Shown: positions 33,776 to 45,369, counted from the first letter of the stretch. The stretch is 60,775 nt of DNA from an uncultured beta proteobacterium (GCA_902826155.1 CADEDU010000038.1:1-60775); one strand, 5' to 3'. A program made the numbers and translations. The notes: generated by a model from the sequence alone, not told the origin.

Positions 33776-33795
33776 TTCGGCGAAGGGAAGTAGGG
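33776..33795 (+). pseudogene. Last codons of traG
   Basis: TTCGGCGAAGGGAAGTAGGG matches the very end of traG (FGEGK and stop, plus two bases), directly behind the VapC remnant. On its own this is short, but its position repeats the VapC-then-traG order seen at 26.8-27.0 kb. Confidence 0.6.
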
Positions 33796-33861
33796 TCAAA
33801 GGCTGTCGCTGATTCGGCCTTCGACCGCTCGACTGGGATAGATTTCGCGCCAGCCGACTGC

Positions 33862-34218
33862 CTAATCCGGATAACGCCGTACGGTCAAGACAACCCGCTT
33901 CTCAACTGGGTCGTCGAACTCGTTGATGCAAAGATCAGCATCAAAGTGCTCGCCGTTGTGGCGTCGGGCGCGGAACGGTACGCCGCACCGGCTGAGCAAT
34001 TTGAGACGGCCACTCACTTTTCCTTGGTGCATCAGCGGAGCGTGCTCGAGTTGCGGTAACAGATGCGAGATCGATCGTCCGAGCAGTGCGGCTTCGTCTT
34101 CGTAGCCGAACAGATGCGCGGCGGATGACGTGCAGGCGCGGATGCAACCCTGTGTGTCGAGTTCGAGCACGGGGATCCCGCAACTCGAATCACCCGTTGA
34201 ATGATGAAGGTGCTTCAC
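33862..34218 (-). CDS. PAS-domain protein
   Basis: A 118-residue single-domain protein starting at GTG, chosen because a strong GGAGGGG ribosome binding site lies seven bases before it. The PAS pattern is visible: GIPVLELDTQGCIRACTSSAAHLFGYEDEAALLGRSI, then HLLPQLEHAP and VPFRARRHNGEHFDADL (the last strands). No output domain follows. It may act as a sensor subunit for another protein. It is separated by 188 bases from the MscS gene on the same strand. Confidence 0.7.
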   Translation of the reverse strand: MKHLHHSTGDSSCGIPVLELDTQGCIRACTSSAAHLFGYEDEAALLGRSISHLLPQLEHAPLMHQGKVSGRLKLLSRCGVPFRARRHNGEHFDADLCINEFDDPVEKRVVLTVRRYPD

Positions 34219-34406
34219 GTAGGGCCCCTCCGTAGTCGTAGTAATTGATCGACACGATCGATTGGCGAAGCATCCGTGGCGGCGGCATTGATAATGCGTG
34301 GTTAGCGACAAGCGAGACGTCGCCCAGATTGCACGCCACGACGAAACCGTGGTTTCAATTCCCTTTGGATTCTCGAGGACATCGGTTTGCGAAGCACTTG
34401 CATCGA

Positions 34407-35324
34407 CTAGCCCGTTCCGGGGCGTGTCGTTTTCAAGATCGCACGACGGATGTGAAACGGCGGCGCGACGCCCGACTTGGTTTGCCCGGCATATACGGTG
34501 AGATGGGGATACGGGATCTCCACGCCGTGTTCGTCGAAGGCGCGCTTCAGGCGCTGGAGGAACGCGCGGCGCACGTTCCACTGCTCGAGCGGCTGTACCT
34601 TGAATCGGGATCGCAGAATCACTGCCGAATCCGCCCAGCGCTCGACGCCGGCGATCTCCAGGTCTTCGAGAATGGTTGGGCCGAGATCCGGATCCTCCCG
34701 CAAGCTCTTACCCACGATGCGCATCACCTCAATCGCATGATCGACGTCCTCGCGATAGGCGATGCCCACGTCGATCACTGAGAAGGCGAAGCCACGGCTG
34801 CGATTGGTAACAGCGGAGATTGTGCCGTTCGGGACGTAATGCACGTTGCCCTCATAGTCACGCAGGCGAATGAAGCGCAGCGTTACCTCCTCCACGAGGC
34901 CCGACTTTCCACCGGCCTCGATGACATCGCCCTGGCGCACCTGATTCTCGACCAGCATGATGATGCCCGTGAAGTAATCCTTTACCAGGCTTTGCGCGCC
35001 GAACCCGATCGCGATCCCTGCCACACCCGCAGCGGCGAGCAGGGGGGCGATCGAGATGCCGAGCGCGTTCAGGATCAGCATGCCCGTTACGATGACGATC
35101 GTCACCGAGGCCACATAACGGAGCACGCGCACTAGCGTCGCGACGCGCTTGGCCTGCTCTGTATCGTCGACCCGTTTGCCCATCTGGTCGCGCGCGAGGC
35201 CGATTAGCTTGCGGGCCAGCCGCAGCGCGATCCAGCCGAGGACGAGAATTAGGGCGATGTGAAGCATTGTCTGCGCCAATGCCGCCCATTCCTCCACACC
35301 AGCGCGTTCAAGCAGTCGATTCAT
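34407..35324 (-). CDS. MscS-family mechanosensitive channel
   Basis: A 305-residue small-conductance channel protein. Membrane helices lie at about residues 17-40, 65-90 and 95-125. The third is the pore helix with the AAAGVAGIAIGFGAQSLVKDYFTGI pattern. The beta domain then carries VRQGDVIEAGGKSGLVEEVTLRFIRLRDYEGNVHYVPNG, and the C-terminal part ends with GVEIPYPHLTVY. It releases solutes on osmotic downshift. It fits the osmotic-stress theme of the downstream genes. Confidence 0.92.
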   Translation of the reverse strand: MNRLLERAGVEEWAALAQTMLHIALILVLGWIALRLARKLIGLARDQMGKRVDDTEQAKRVATLVRVLRYVASVTIVIVTGMLILNALGISIAPLLAAAGVAGIAIGFGAQSLVKDYFTGIIMLVENQVRQGDVIEAGGKSGLVEEVTLRFIRLRDYEGNVHYVPNGTISAVTNRSRGFAFSVIDVGIAYREDVDHAIEVMRIVGKSLREDPDLGPTILEDLEIAGVERWADSAVILRSRFKVQPLEQWNVRRAFLQRLKRAFDEHGVEIPYPHLTVYAGQTKSGVAPPFHIRRAILKTTRPGTG

Positions 35325-35384
35325 CTGAGCTCTTCTTGTCGCATCGCTTCTCCTTCACCGATGCTCGCTCATCGGCTCGACAAA

Positions 35385-35543
35385 CTACCAGTCGATCGCA
35401 ACGGCTTCTTGGGGGCTTACAAAGTGTCTGCTCGCAACGACTACCGCGCTTACCGCGGCAACCAGCAAGAGCACCACGCCGACCCCGCCGATCCAGAGCA
35501 GAACGCGACGTCGGGCTTGCTTGTCTGAGGGGAATGGCGGCAT
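35385..35543 (-). CDS. Small single-pass membrane protein
   Basis: A 52-residue protein, MPPFPSDKQARRRVLLWIGG onward, with a cytoplasmic basic start and one membrane helix (about residues 14-36), ending ASRHFVSPQEAVAIDW. It begins 13 bases after the stop of the AlgH-like gene on the same strand, so it may be its co-expressed partner. No family recognised. Its short length makes it uncertain. Confidence 0.45.
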   Translation of the reverse strand: MPPFPSDKQARRRVLLWIGGVGVVLLLVAAVSAVVVASRHFVSPQEAVAIDW

Positions 35544-35556
35544 GGGAACCTGCTGC

Positions 35557-36348
35557 TCATTCGCCGTGGATGGGACCTCGATGGCGCTGGACCCTTGGCA
35601 GCCCATCCCGGCCCTCGACCGCACCGGGCGAGTCACGCCCGGGCGTCCGATACGCGATCCTCGCGCTCCCGCCCCTGTCCGCCAACCACTCCCCCACATC
35701 AAGTCCGAGCGCCTGCATCGTCCGCACCCGCTGCATGAGAGTCCTCCAAAGGGAGCGTGACTCGCCACGCATAATCGTTGCTGCGTCGGCTGGCAGGACG
35801 TACCAGAATCGGTGGCTCAACTCGTGGCGCAATTCCCCAGGTTTCCAACTCACGTGCCCGATGAAATATCGGGCGTCGTTCGGCGCGGTCTCGATGATCC
35901 GATCGATCGCCTTCGCCCGCGTGACCATGAACACATCGCCTATCAGGGCGAAAGCTCCCGGGCCGGGGTTGGTTGTGCTTCGAGCTACTGCGGCCAGCCT
36001 ATTGCGTAACGAGGTACCGCCGAAAAACACCGAACCGTTGACCTTCTTGGATGGCTCGTGGTCCGGATACAAGCTGCCGAGCGTAACGTTGGTCGGCCGG
36101 TTCAGAATCAATCCGACGTGACGATCGGCGTCTATCGCAACGACGATCAACACCGATCGCCGATAGATCGGGTGACTGATGCGAGGATTCGCGACCAGAA
36201 AAACTGCGTTCGGTCCGGCCGGGTTTTCATCCGCGGCGAATGGCGTGGACGCGAACGAGGTACATGCCGACAGTTGCACGAACAAACACAAGAGAAGCGC
36301 GAATCGCCAGCGCTCAAAGTCGACGATTGCTGATCGCCGAAGCCGCAT
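35557..36348 (-). CDS. YqgE/AlgH-like protein with lipoprotein signal
   Basis: A 263-residue protein. The YqgE/AlgH (DUF179) domain starts near residue 48: AVFLVANPRISHPIYRRSVLIV, then HVGLILNRPTN, VFFGGTS, and YFIGHVSWKPGEL with the WYVLPAD segment of the family. Ordinary members are soluble cytoplasmic proteins. This one has an N-terminal signal with a lipobox (FVQLSAC, lipid Cys at about residue 29), so it should be an envelope lipoprotein. Function of the family is not established. Its C-terminal 30 residues (RTPGRDSPGAVEG onward) are an unusual addition. Confidence 0.78.
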   Translation of the reverse strand: MRLRRSAIVDFERWRFALLLCLFVQLSACTSFASTPFAADENPAGPNAVFLVANPRISHPIYRRSVLIVVAIDADRHVGLILNRPTNVTLGSLYPDHEPSKKVNGSVFFGGTSLRNRLAAVARSTTNPGPGAFALIGDVFMVTRAKAIDRIIETAPNDARYFIGHVSWKPGELRHELSHRFWYVLPADAATIMRGESRSLWRTLMQRVRTMQALGLDVGEWLADRGGSARIAYRTPGRDSPGAVEGRDGLPRVQRHRGPIHGE

Positions 36349-36644
36349 CGTTGATGGACCTTATGGTAGTGAGATCCCATGTCGCAAGAACGAGTGCCAG
36401 GCGCCCGCTGACCGCTGTGATGATCAGCGACTGGCGAAACGCAGACCCGAGGAGAGGACGCGCTCTTGGTGAGCCGTCTAGCCACGCAAAAGGGCAAGGC
36501 GTAGGCGCAACAGACCTCATGCATGCAAGAGCATCATCCATGCCAACACACCCGGAATCAGTGCCCCTAGCGCCCGCACCCTAACCGATCGGATTCACTG
36601 GTTGCCTTGAGCCGCTTCTCCGTGACGGACGTTTCAAATGCACC
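36349..36644. other. Stretch without a recognisable gene
   Basis: 296 bases upstream of the AlgH-like gene, bordering on an IS3 remnant. It should carry the promoter of the AlgH-like gene. Open frames here show no recognisable protein. Confidence 0.4.
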
Positions 36645-36740
36645 ACCTGGCCTCCTCGTACGGGAGCGTCTTCGAGCATTGCTCTACGAACAGATTGTCG
36701 CGCCAGGCGCTTTTACCGTTCAAACTGCCATGCCTCGAAG
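36645..36740 (-). mobile_element. IS3-family transposase remnant
   Basis: The minus strand reads LNGKSAWRDNLFVEQCSKTL, then PYEEARW. It resembles the core-integrase end of IS3-type OrfB (typically WxDNxFVERLWRSLKYEEV). Only about 30 codons remain, and terminal repeats are not visible. It lies directly before the repeat of the synthase gene. Confidence 0.55.
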
Positions 36741-36873
36741 CTGCTCGATCATCTGAGGCAAATGAGTTTGCCGCTGTCAGCTTCTATATCCAAAGTTCGC
36801 TCGGCAAGCACCGATACGGCACGCTCATCGAGCACCAGTACCTTGCGTCCCACATGCATCGAGGGTTTCGCGG

Positions 36874-37058
36874 GCGCGCGTCCCCGAAACCCATCCACGC
36901 CAGCTCCATTGCGCGATGGCCACAGTGAGAATCGAGGCTATGCCCGCGATCACTCCGAGCAGGATCACCAGATAGCGCTTCGTGTCGGCACTGCGTCGTT
37001 CGACGAAGCTCATGTCGTGCACGAGGACGAGCTTGCTGATCTCGCCCCTGTCGCTGGT
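36874..37058 (-). repeat. 185-bp direct repeat of the sensor-TPS gene (copy 1)
   Basis: About 185 bases match 59324-59508 with about eight differences. On the minus strand they code for HDMSFVERRSADTKRYLVILLGVIAGIASI and TVAIAQWSWRGWVSGTRA, part of the N-terminal membrane region of the trehalose-phosphate synthase gene at 57642. Both copies lie in the same orientation. The remainder of the gene is absent here. Confidence 0.9.
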
Positions 37059-37079
37059 GCGGCGAGTGAACGGCGGAAT

Positions 37080-37466
37080 TCAGCTCCTCGGCAGGTTGAA
37101 CTGCTTCTCGTAAATCGTCTGGCACCGCGTGCATCGCATGCAAGCCCGTTGGACAAACAGACGATCGAGAGAAATGGCGTCGCTGCAGGACATGCAGATT
37201 CCGTAGGTTCCCTCTTGGATTCTTGCGAGCGAGGCATGGATATGGCGGATCTCTGCGACATGAAGGTGCGCACGCGCGTTCTCGATTCCAAAGAGTACGA
37301 CGCTGACTGATTCGTCCGCCGCATCTCCGACCTCGCCGATGTCGTCACGAAGGCGTGTACCCCTATCCATGGTTCGTTCTTGAGCCGCGGTAGCGCACAA
37401 ATCATCGTATCGCTGAGCGAGCAGTTCGCGGAGCTGAGCAATGCGTTCGGAGCTGAGGTGGTTCAT
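37080..37466 (-). CDS. DksA/TraR-type zinc finger protein
   Basis: A 128-residue protein with a helical N-terminal region (LSSERIAQLRELLAQRYDDL) and the C4 zinc finger at Cys91, Cys94, Cys109 and Cys112 (GICMSCSDAISLDRLFVQRACMRC). DksA-family proteins bind RNA polymerase and adjust promoters during starvation. The acidic tip residues (about 41-52, DDIGEVGDAADES) differ from the DxxDxA of DksA, so effects may differ. The start at 37466 replaces a possible earlier ATG at 37517 because the family pattern begins here. Confidence 0.82.
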   Translation of the reverse strand: MNHLSSERIAQLRELLAQRYDDLCATAAQERTMDRGTRLRDDIGEVGDAADESVSVVLFGIENARAHLHVAEIRHIHASLARIQEGTYGICMSCSDAISLDRLFVQRACMRCTRCQTIYEKQFNLPRS

Positions 37467-37644
37467 GGCTACAATCTCAGGTAAGCGGATTCCCGTGGTA
37501 CGAACGGTTACTCCCACGGAAACGAAGCGCGCCCTCGAGGTAGGGCGCGAATCTCACGTTTCGCGCAGGAGGTGTGTGATTTGAGGAAGCCGCTTCCTTT
37601 TTGTTCCGTTGCCGGGTGATCGGATTCGAAATCTTTTCTGCGTG

Positions 37645-37661
37645 TAGGGAAGTCCCCTATA
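37645..37661. promoter_or_regulatory. TAGGG-N5-CCCTA site in the dksA-like/nfeD intergenic region
   Basis: The 572-base region 37467-38038 between divergent genes has no gene. It holds TAGGG-AAGTC-CCCTA followed by TA, an inverted repeat. A close relative AGGG-AAG-CCCT lies at 51881, just behind the FixJ-type regulator gene. Recognition by that regulator is a guess based on symmetry and position only. Confidence 0.35.
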
Positions 37662-37771
37662 GCCCTGCGCATCTAGGGTCGAAAGAGAAAGCACATTGAT
37701 TAAACCGCACTCATTGAGTGTCGCCATCCCTGACGTGCGTACCAGGCAGTCGGTGCCTGAGAGATACCACT

Positions 37772-37787
37772 ACCTCCGGAGGGAGGT
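37772..37787. promoter_or_regulatory. Short hairpin upstream of nfeD
   Basis: ACCTCC-GGAG-GGAGGT can form a 6-bp stem. It lies 250 bases before the nfeD start, with no T run after it, so it is not a clear terminator. It could be an RNA element or an operator. Confidence 0.25.
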
Positions 37788-38038
37788 GACACATTGGCGA
37801 GCTTCGGTGTGACTCGGCGTGCCGTGTGCCATCTCGGGCGCGGCATCGGTAGCTGCCTCCGGGATCTTGCGTGACGACAAGAACGACCGCAGTATCGATC
37901 GCCGGCCCTTGATTGGTATCAAGCGCGCGGTGGTGGCGTGCTGCAAGCTCCTGCGCACGGCTTGCCTCGCGGTTGACGTGTAAATGCCGCGGGAACGTAG
38001 CGAACCGTCTGTCGATGCTGGACGGGGGAGCGGACCAG

Positions 38039-39406
38039 ATGCAGAAACGCATAGGCAGATGGGTCGGCGCATGGGCGTTCCTCGTGGCGGGGCTTGTCGG
38101 TGTCGTCGCCCCGGGCTTCGGCCAATCCGAGCGCCCGATCGTCTACGTCGCACCGATTGAAGGTGTCATCGATCTCGGCTTGGCGCCGTTCGTGAAGCGC
38201 GTGCTCGATGAAGCTTCGAGCGCCGGTGCGTCAGCGGTGATCCTCGAGATCAACACGCTCGGCGGGCGCGTGGATGCCGCGGTGGTCATCCGCGACACGG
38301 TGCTGGGTGCGCGGGTGCAGACGGTCGCGTTCGTCAACAAGCGCGCGATCTCGGCGGGCGCTTTGATCGCGCTTTCGGCCAACAGGCTGGTCATGGCCGA
38401 GGGCGGAACGATCGGAGCGGCGACGCCGGTGCAGATCGGACAGCCCGGCATGGGTGCTCAGCCGGTCGAAGAGAAGACGGTTTCCTATCTTCGCAAGGAG
38501 TTCCGCGCCACCGCCGAAAGCCGCAAGCGCCCGCCGCTGCTTGCCGAGGCGATGGTCGATGCCGACGTGGCGATCCCGAACGTAATCGAGAAGGGCAAAT
38601 TGCTGACCTTGACGACCGAGGAAGCGCTCAAGCTCAAGCTGATCGACTTTCGTGCCGACACCCTGGAAGGCGCGCTGGAGCGGCTCGGCATCCGCGGGGC
38701 GGAGGTACGCAGAGCGGCGCCCAACTGGGCCGAAAACGTCGTGCGGCTGCTGACGCACCCGATCGTGAGTTCATTGCTCATCACCATCGGCATGCTGGGC
38801 ATTCTCATCGAGCTGCGAACCCCGGGCTTTGGCGTCCCCGGCGCGGTGGGCATCGCGAGCATGGCGTTGTTCTTCTGGGGGCATTGGCTGGTGCAGCTCG
38901 CCGGCTGGGAGGAGCTGCTGTTGATCGGCGGCGGAATGCTCCTGCTCGCGATCGAGGTCTTCGTGACGCCGGGATTCGGGTTGCTCGGCGCAGCGGGAAT
39001 CGCAGCCATTCTGGGCGGACTCGTCTTGAGCATGGTCGGCGCCGGTGTCAGTGGGCTGTTCGTCCTGCAGGCTGCCGGACGGGTGGTACTCGCGCTGCTG
39101 GCCGCGCTGATCGCGAGCCTGGTCGTCCTGCGCTTTCTTCCGCGGTTGCCGTTTGGAAGGCAGCTGGTGTTGCAGACCGAGTTGCCGGCGGCGCAAGGGT
39201 ACGCATCCGCCCCGGACAGCGATCGGCGCTGGTTGGGCACACAAGGACTCGCGCACTCCACGCTTCGGCCAGCTGGCATTGCCGAACTCAATGGCGAGCG
39301 CGTGGACGTGGTATCCGACGGCGAGCTGATCGAGGCCGGGGAACCGATCGAAGTGGTCCGTGTCGATGGCAATCGGATCGTCGTCCGAAGGCGTATGCAC
39401 TCGTAG
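38039..39406 (+). CDS. NfeD-type membrane serine protease
   Basis: A 455-residue long-form NfeD protein (ClpP-like protease plus membrane and OB-fold parts). After a signal or anchor (about residues 10-28) the ClpP-like domain has Ser105 (KRAISAGALIALS) and Lys146 (VEEKTVSYLRK), the expected Ser/Lys dyad. Four or more membrane segments follow (about 243-365), then a C-terminal NfeD domain (GIAELNGERVDVVSDGELIEAGEPIEVVRVDGNRIVVRR). NfeD partners with stomatin or flotillin proteins, and a FloA gene starts 18 bases downstream. The start has a GGGGGAG ribosome binding site. Confidence 0.88.
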   Translation: MQKRIGRWVGAWAFLVAGLVGVVAPGFGQSERPIVYVAPIEGVIDLGLAPFVKRVLDEASSAGASAVILEINTLGGRVDAAVVIRDTVLGARVQTVAFVNKRAISAGALIALSANRLVMAEGGTIGAATPVQIGQPGMGAQPVEEKTVSYLRKEFRATAESRKRPPLLAEAMVDADVAIPNVIEKGKLLTLTTEEALKLKLIDFRADTLEGALERLGIRGAEVRRAAPNWAENVVRLLTHPIVSSLLITIGMLGILIELRTPGFGVPGAVGIASMALFFWGHWLVQLAGWEELLLIGGGMLLLAIEVFVTPGFGLLGAAGIAAILGGLVLSMVGAGVSGLFVLQAAGRVVLALLAALIASLVVLRFLPRLPFGRQLVLQTELPAAQGYASAPDSDRRWLGTQGLAHSTLRPAGIAELNGERVDVVSDGELIEAGEPIEVVRVDGNRIVVRRRMHS

Positions 39407-39424
39407 ATCCAAAGGAGCGATACC

Positions 39425-40411
39425 ATGGGGATCGAAGTGGGAATGGTGGGCGGGTTCGGGCTGCTGATACTGATCGTCGCGGCACTACTGCTGGTGCTGT
39501 ATCTCGTGCCGTTGCCGCTCTGGATCGCCGCATGGGCCTCCGGCGCCTACGTCGGGCTGCTGACGCTGATTGGCATGCGGCTGCGGCGCGTGCCGCCCTC
39601 GACCGTCGTCACCGCGCGCATCAGCTCGGTGAAGGCAGGTCTGGACCTTTCGATCAACGACCTCGAAGCGCACTATCTCGCTGGCGGCAACGTCGTGCGG
39701 GTCGTCAACGCGATGATCTCGGCCGACAAAGCCAATATTCCGCTGCCGTTCAAGCGCGCGGCGGCAATCGATCTGGCCGGGCGCGATGTGCTCGAGGCGG
39801 TGAAGATGTCGGTGCTGCCCAAAGTGATCGAGACGCCGCGCATCGCTGCAGTCGCCAAGGACGGCATTCAGCTCATCGCGGTCTCGCGCGTGACCGTACG
39901 CACCAACATCGACCGGCTCGTGGGGGGCGCCGGCGAAGAGACGATCATCGCGCGGGTGGGTGAGGGGATGGTGAGCACGATCGGCTCGGCGCAGACGCAC
40001 AAAGACGTGCTCGAGAACCCCGATCACATCTCCAAGCACATTCTCGGCAAGGGGCTCGATGCCGGCACCGCGTACGAGATCTTGTCGATCGACATCGCCG
40101 ACGTCGACGTTGGCGAGAACATCGGAGCCAAGCTGCAGATCGATCAGGCCAACGCCGACAAGCAGATCGCGCAAGCCAAAGCCGAGGAGCGCCGCGCGAT
40201 GGCGGTGGCTTTGGAGCAGGAGATGCGGGCTCGCGTGGTCGAGGCCGAAGCCGAGGTGCCGCGTGCGATGGCCGAAGCGTTCCGAGAAGGCAACCTCGGC
40301 GTCATGGACTACTACCGCATGAAAAACGTTCAAGCCGATACCGGCATGCGCGATGCGATTGCACTGGGGGATGAGCCTCCAACGGGAGCGCCCGGGGTGA
40401 CGCGTAAGTAG
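39425..40411 (+). CDS. floA: Flotillin-like FloA (SPFH protein)
   Basis: A 328-residue flotillin-like protein (UPF0365/YqfA). It has an N-terminal membrane hairpin (about residues 5-50) and the SPFH domain with [45 protein letters not shown] and [23 protein letters not shown] long alanine/glutamate-rich helix follows ([21 protein letters not shown]) with the conserved [16 protein letters not shown] end. It organises membrane microdomains. With nfeD it forms the usual gene pair. Confidence 0.92.
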   Translation: MGIEVGMVGGFGLLILIVAALLLVLYLVPLPLWIAAWASGAYVGLLTLIGMRLRRVPPSTVVTARISSVKAGLDLSINDLEAHYLAGGNVVRVVNAMISADKANIPLPFKRAAAIDLAGRDVLEAVKMSVLPKVIETPRIAAVAKDGIQLIAVSRVTVRTNIDRLVGGAGEETIIARVGEGMVSTIGSAQTHKDVLENPDHISKHILGKGLDAGTAYEILSIDIADVDVGENIGAKLQIDQANADKQIAQAKAEERRAMAVALEQEMRARVVEAEAEVPRAMAEAFREGNLGVMDYYRMKNVQADTGMRDAIALGDEPPTGAPGVTRK

Positions 40412-40422
40412 GAGACCGCTTC

Positions 40423-40833
40423 ATGGATCGCTTTCCCACCGAGTTGCTCTACATTGTCCTGGTGGTGGCCTTCGTCCTGTTCAACCTTCTGACGCAGCTC
40501 ATCGCACGGCGGCGTGCGCGCTCGGCGCAGCAAGGCGCGCCCGGCGTGCCCGAAGAGGAGGGCGTCGTCTTGCGGCAAGATGCTCCGCCGCCCACCGCGC
40601 CGCCGGCGGAGGGCTTCGGCCGCACGCAGCGGCGCCCCGCGCATGTGCCACGTGCCGAGGCCGCGATCGATCGGACCTGGCCGGTCGAGCCCGCTCCCAC
40701 GACGGCGACGCAGGGTCATCGACACACCGCGGCGCGCGCGCTGCTCGGCAATAGGCGAGACCTGCGACGCGCAATTGTCGTCATGACGGTGCTGGGGCCT
40801 TGCCGCTCGCTCGAAGCGTCCGAGCGGCGCTGA
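40423..40833 (+). CDS. Small membrane protein downstream of floA
   Basis: A 136-residue protein with a single membrane helix (about residues 8-28, ELLYIVLVVAFVLFNLLTQL). A proline/glutamine-rich polar part follows, with no recognised domain. It begins 11 bases after floA, so it is probably co-translated and may be a lipid-domain partner. The last third looks unstructured, and the correct C-terminus cannot be judged. Confidence 0.55.
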   Translation: MDRFPTELLYIVLVVAFVLFNLLTQLIARRRARSAQQGAPGVPEEEGVVLRQDAPPPTAPPAEGFGRTQRRPAHVPRAEAAIDRTWPVEPAPTTATQGHRHTAARALLGNRRDLRRAIVVMTVLGPCRSLEASERR

Positions 40834-41021
40834 TCGATTCCCCCTGATGCGCGCCGGGGCCGCACGAGAGGCGTCCCTACTTCAGCGGGCTCGGCGCATC
40901 ACTCGCCTGGTGCAATGCGCTCGCCGCGAACTCGGCTGCCTCCACGAACGGGGTAAGGACCCGATCGGGCGCTGCCACGCCAACTCGGCATCACCGAAGC
41001 GGGCTGGGAACCGCAAGCGTT

Positions 41022-43751
<2,730 letters not shown>

Positions 43752-43788
43752 CAAGCTGCCTCGTCTCTCGAATCTCCGGAAGTCAAAG

Positions 43789-44469
43789 ATGCGCACCCGC
43801 CCCCAACTGAGACGCTTGCAGCGTTACCTGCTCGTCGGAGTCCTCACCGCAGCGCCGTTGTGGATCACTTGGCTAGTGTTCGATTTCGTGTTTTCGCAGC
43901 TCTCCAAAGCCGGGGCGCCATGGGTCATCGCACTGGCGCGAGCGCTGCGCTCGTGGACGCCTGAGCTCTCTGACTTCCTGCTCGAGTCATGGTTTCAGTC
44001 GTTGCTCGCCGTCCTGTTCACCCTGCTCGTCCTGGGAGCGTTGGGTTGGATCGCCACGAAAGTCGTCGGCCAACGCCTGATCGCTTTATTCGAGGCGTTG
44101 CTGCAGCAAATCCCGCTCGTAGCGGCGATCTATGGCGGCGTGAAGCGCTTTCTCGCGGTCGTCAAAGAACAGCCCGCCGGAGTCGAGCGAATCGTGCTCA
44201 TCAATTTCCCTTCGCCCGAGATGAAAGCGGTTGGGTTCGTCACGCGGGTAATGACCGATGAATCCACTGGCGAACAACTGGCTGTGGTGTACGTGCCAAC
44301 TTCGCCCAATCCGACCTCCGGGTACATCGAGATCGTACCGCTGGATAAGATTGTCCCGACTGACTGGACCTTCGATCAGGCGATGAGTTTCGTAATCACC
44401 GGGGGTGCCAACGCCCCCGATCGCGTGCGCTTCTATCGCGAATCTGTGCGCCACAGGTCCCGCCAGTAA
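43789..44469 (+). CDS. DUF502 membrane protein
   Basis: A 226-residue inner-membrane protein of the DUF502 family. Two membrane helices (about 15-37 and 67-92) are followed by the soluble conserved part: IPLVAAIYGGVKRFLAVV, VLINFPSPEMKAVGFVT, VVYVPTSPNPTSGYIEIVP, and MSFVITGGANAPD. These strings are the family hallmarks. The function is not known. The ATG at 43789 fits the family start, and a longer frame upstream lies in the ATPase region. Divergent promoters must sit in the 37 bases before it. Confidence 0.88.
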   Translation: MRTRPQLRRLQRYLLVGVLTAAPLWITWLVFDFVFSQLSKAGAPWVIALARALRSWTPELSDFLLESWFQSLLAVLFTLLVLGALGWIATKVVGQRLIALFEALLQQIPLVAAIYGGVKRFLAVVKEQPAGVERIVLINFPSPEMKAVGFVTRVMTDESTGEQLAVVYVPTSPNPTSGYIEIVPLDKIVPTDWTFDQAMSFVITGGANAPDRVRFYRESVRHRSRQ

Positions 44470-44667
44470 TTGCCCCCGCGCGAAAGGTATCTTCAAACAC
44501 GCCGGCCGCACCTGCTTGACGGCGCTCAAGGCAAGCGCGGGTGGATGGCGTCCAAGGCGCGACTTGAGTACGCGTAGGGGAGTTCCTGACTTGACCCATG
44601 GCAACTCTGTGCCAATGATCGCCAGGCGTTCCCCGAATACCAATCGCTTAAGGGACCAATAGACCCT

Positions 44668-45018
44668 GTGCTCCGTCGGCGCTGGTACGATTTGCTGTTG
44701 ATCCTCCTGGGCATCTGGCTCGCGCTGTCGCCATCGCTGCTGGAAGGCACACAGATGAGCGACCTTATTCGATGGAACGCGGTGATCGGCGGCGCGGCGA
44801 TCGCGTTCGTCGCGGCTTTCGATGTGCGGTGGCCCACTGTCTGGGATGAATGGATCCTTTTTGCAGTGGGTCTCTGGCTCGCTTTCGCGCCGTTTGTACT
44901 CGGCTTTTCACAGCATCGGATGGCGAGCGCCAACTTGGTGTTCACAGGGCTACTCACGATCATCATCGCGACGGCCGCCGGCAACGCGCGCAGGCGTGCC
45001 GGTGCCAGCCGGCAATAA
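44668..45018 (+). CDS. SPW-repeat membrane protein
   Basis: A 116-residue protein starting at GTG. It has four membrane segments arranged as two SPW-type repeats: LLLILLGIWLALSPSLLEG and WILFAVGLWLAFAPFVLGF, each with a helix ending in (S/A)P. The charged RRRWYDLL start is cytoplasmic. Such proteins are found in stress gene clusters; their function is not established. A gap of 198 bases separates it from the DUF502 gene and no gene is evident in it. Confidence 0.75.
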   Translation: MLRRRWYDLLLILLGIWLALSPSLLEGTQMSDLIRWNAVIGGAAIAFVAAFDVRWPTVWDEWILFAVGLWLAFAPFVLGFSQHRMASANLVFTGLLTIIIATAAGNARRRAGASRQ

Positions 45019-45039
45019 GTCCATCAGCCCGGCGGGCTG

Positions 45040-45363
45040 CTATTCCGTGAGCCGTTTATCGCGATCCTGCCCACGGTAGGGCAGCTCCAAGTGCAACGCC
45101 GCCATCGCCAACATGTTGGCCGACACCGGCGCGGTCACGAAGACGAACACCGTGATGAGCAGCTCGTGCATGCCAGGGGTTTCACGGGCGAACGAGGCAA
45201 GGATCGAGGCAATCAAGAATCCCCCGACGCCCAGGGTCGACGCCTTGGTTGGTGCGTGCAGCCGCATGAACACATCGGGCAGTCGCAGCAGGCCCAGTGC
45301 GCCCACTAGCAGGAAAAAACTCCCGGCAACGAGAAAGATGGCGGTCAGGGCTTCCGTCATCAT
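45040..45363 (-). CDS. mrpG: MrpG Na+/H+ antiporter subunit
   Basis: A 107-residue protein with three membrane helices. The MrpG pattern is clear: FLVAGSFFLLVGALGLLRLPDVFMRLHAPTKASTLG, then LLITVFVFVTAPVSANMLAMAA. It ends the mrp operon. Two ATGs are adjacent, and the exact one is unimportant. The gene converges with the SPW gene, 21 bases away. Confidence 0.9.
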   Translation of the reverse strand: MMTEALTAIFLVAGSFFLLVGALGLLRLPDVFMRLHAPTKASTLGVGGFLIASILASFARETPGMHELLITVFVFVTAPVSANMLAMAALHLELPYRGQDRDKRLTE

Positions 45364-45369
45364 CGCTCG

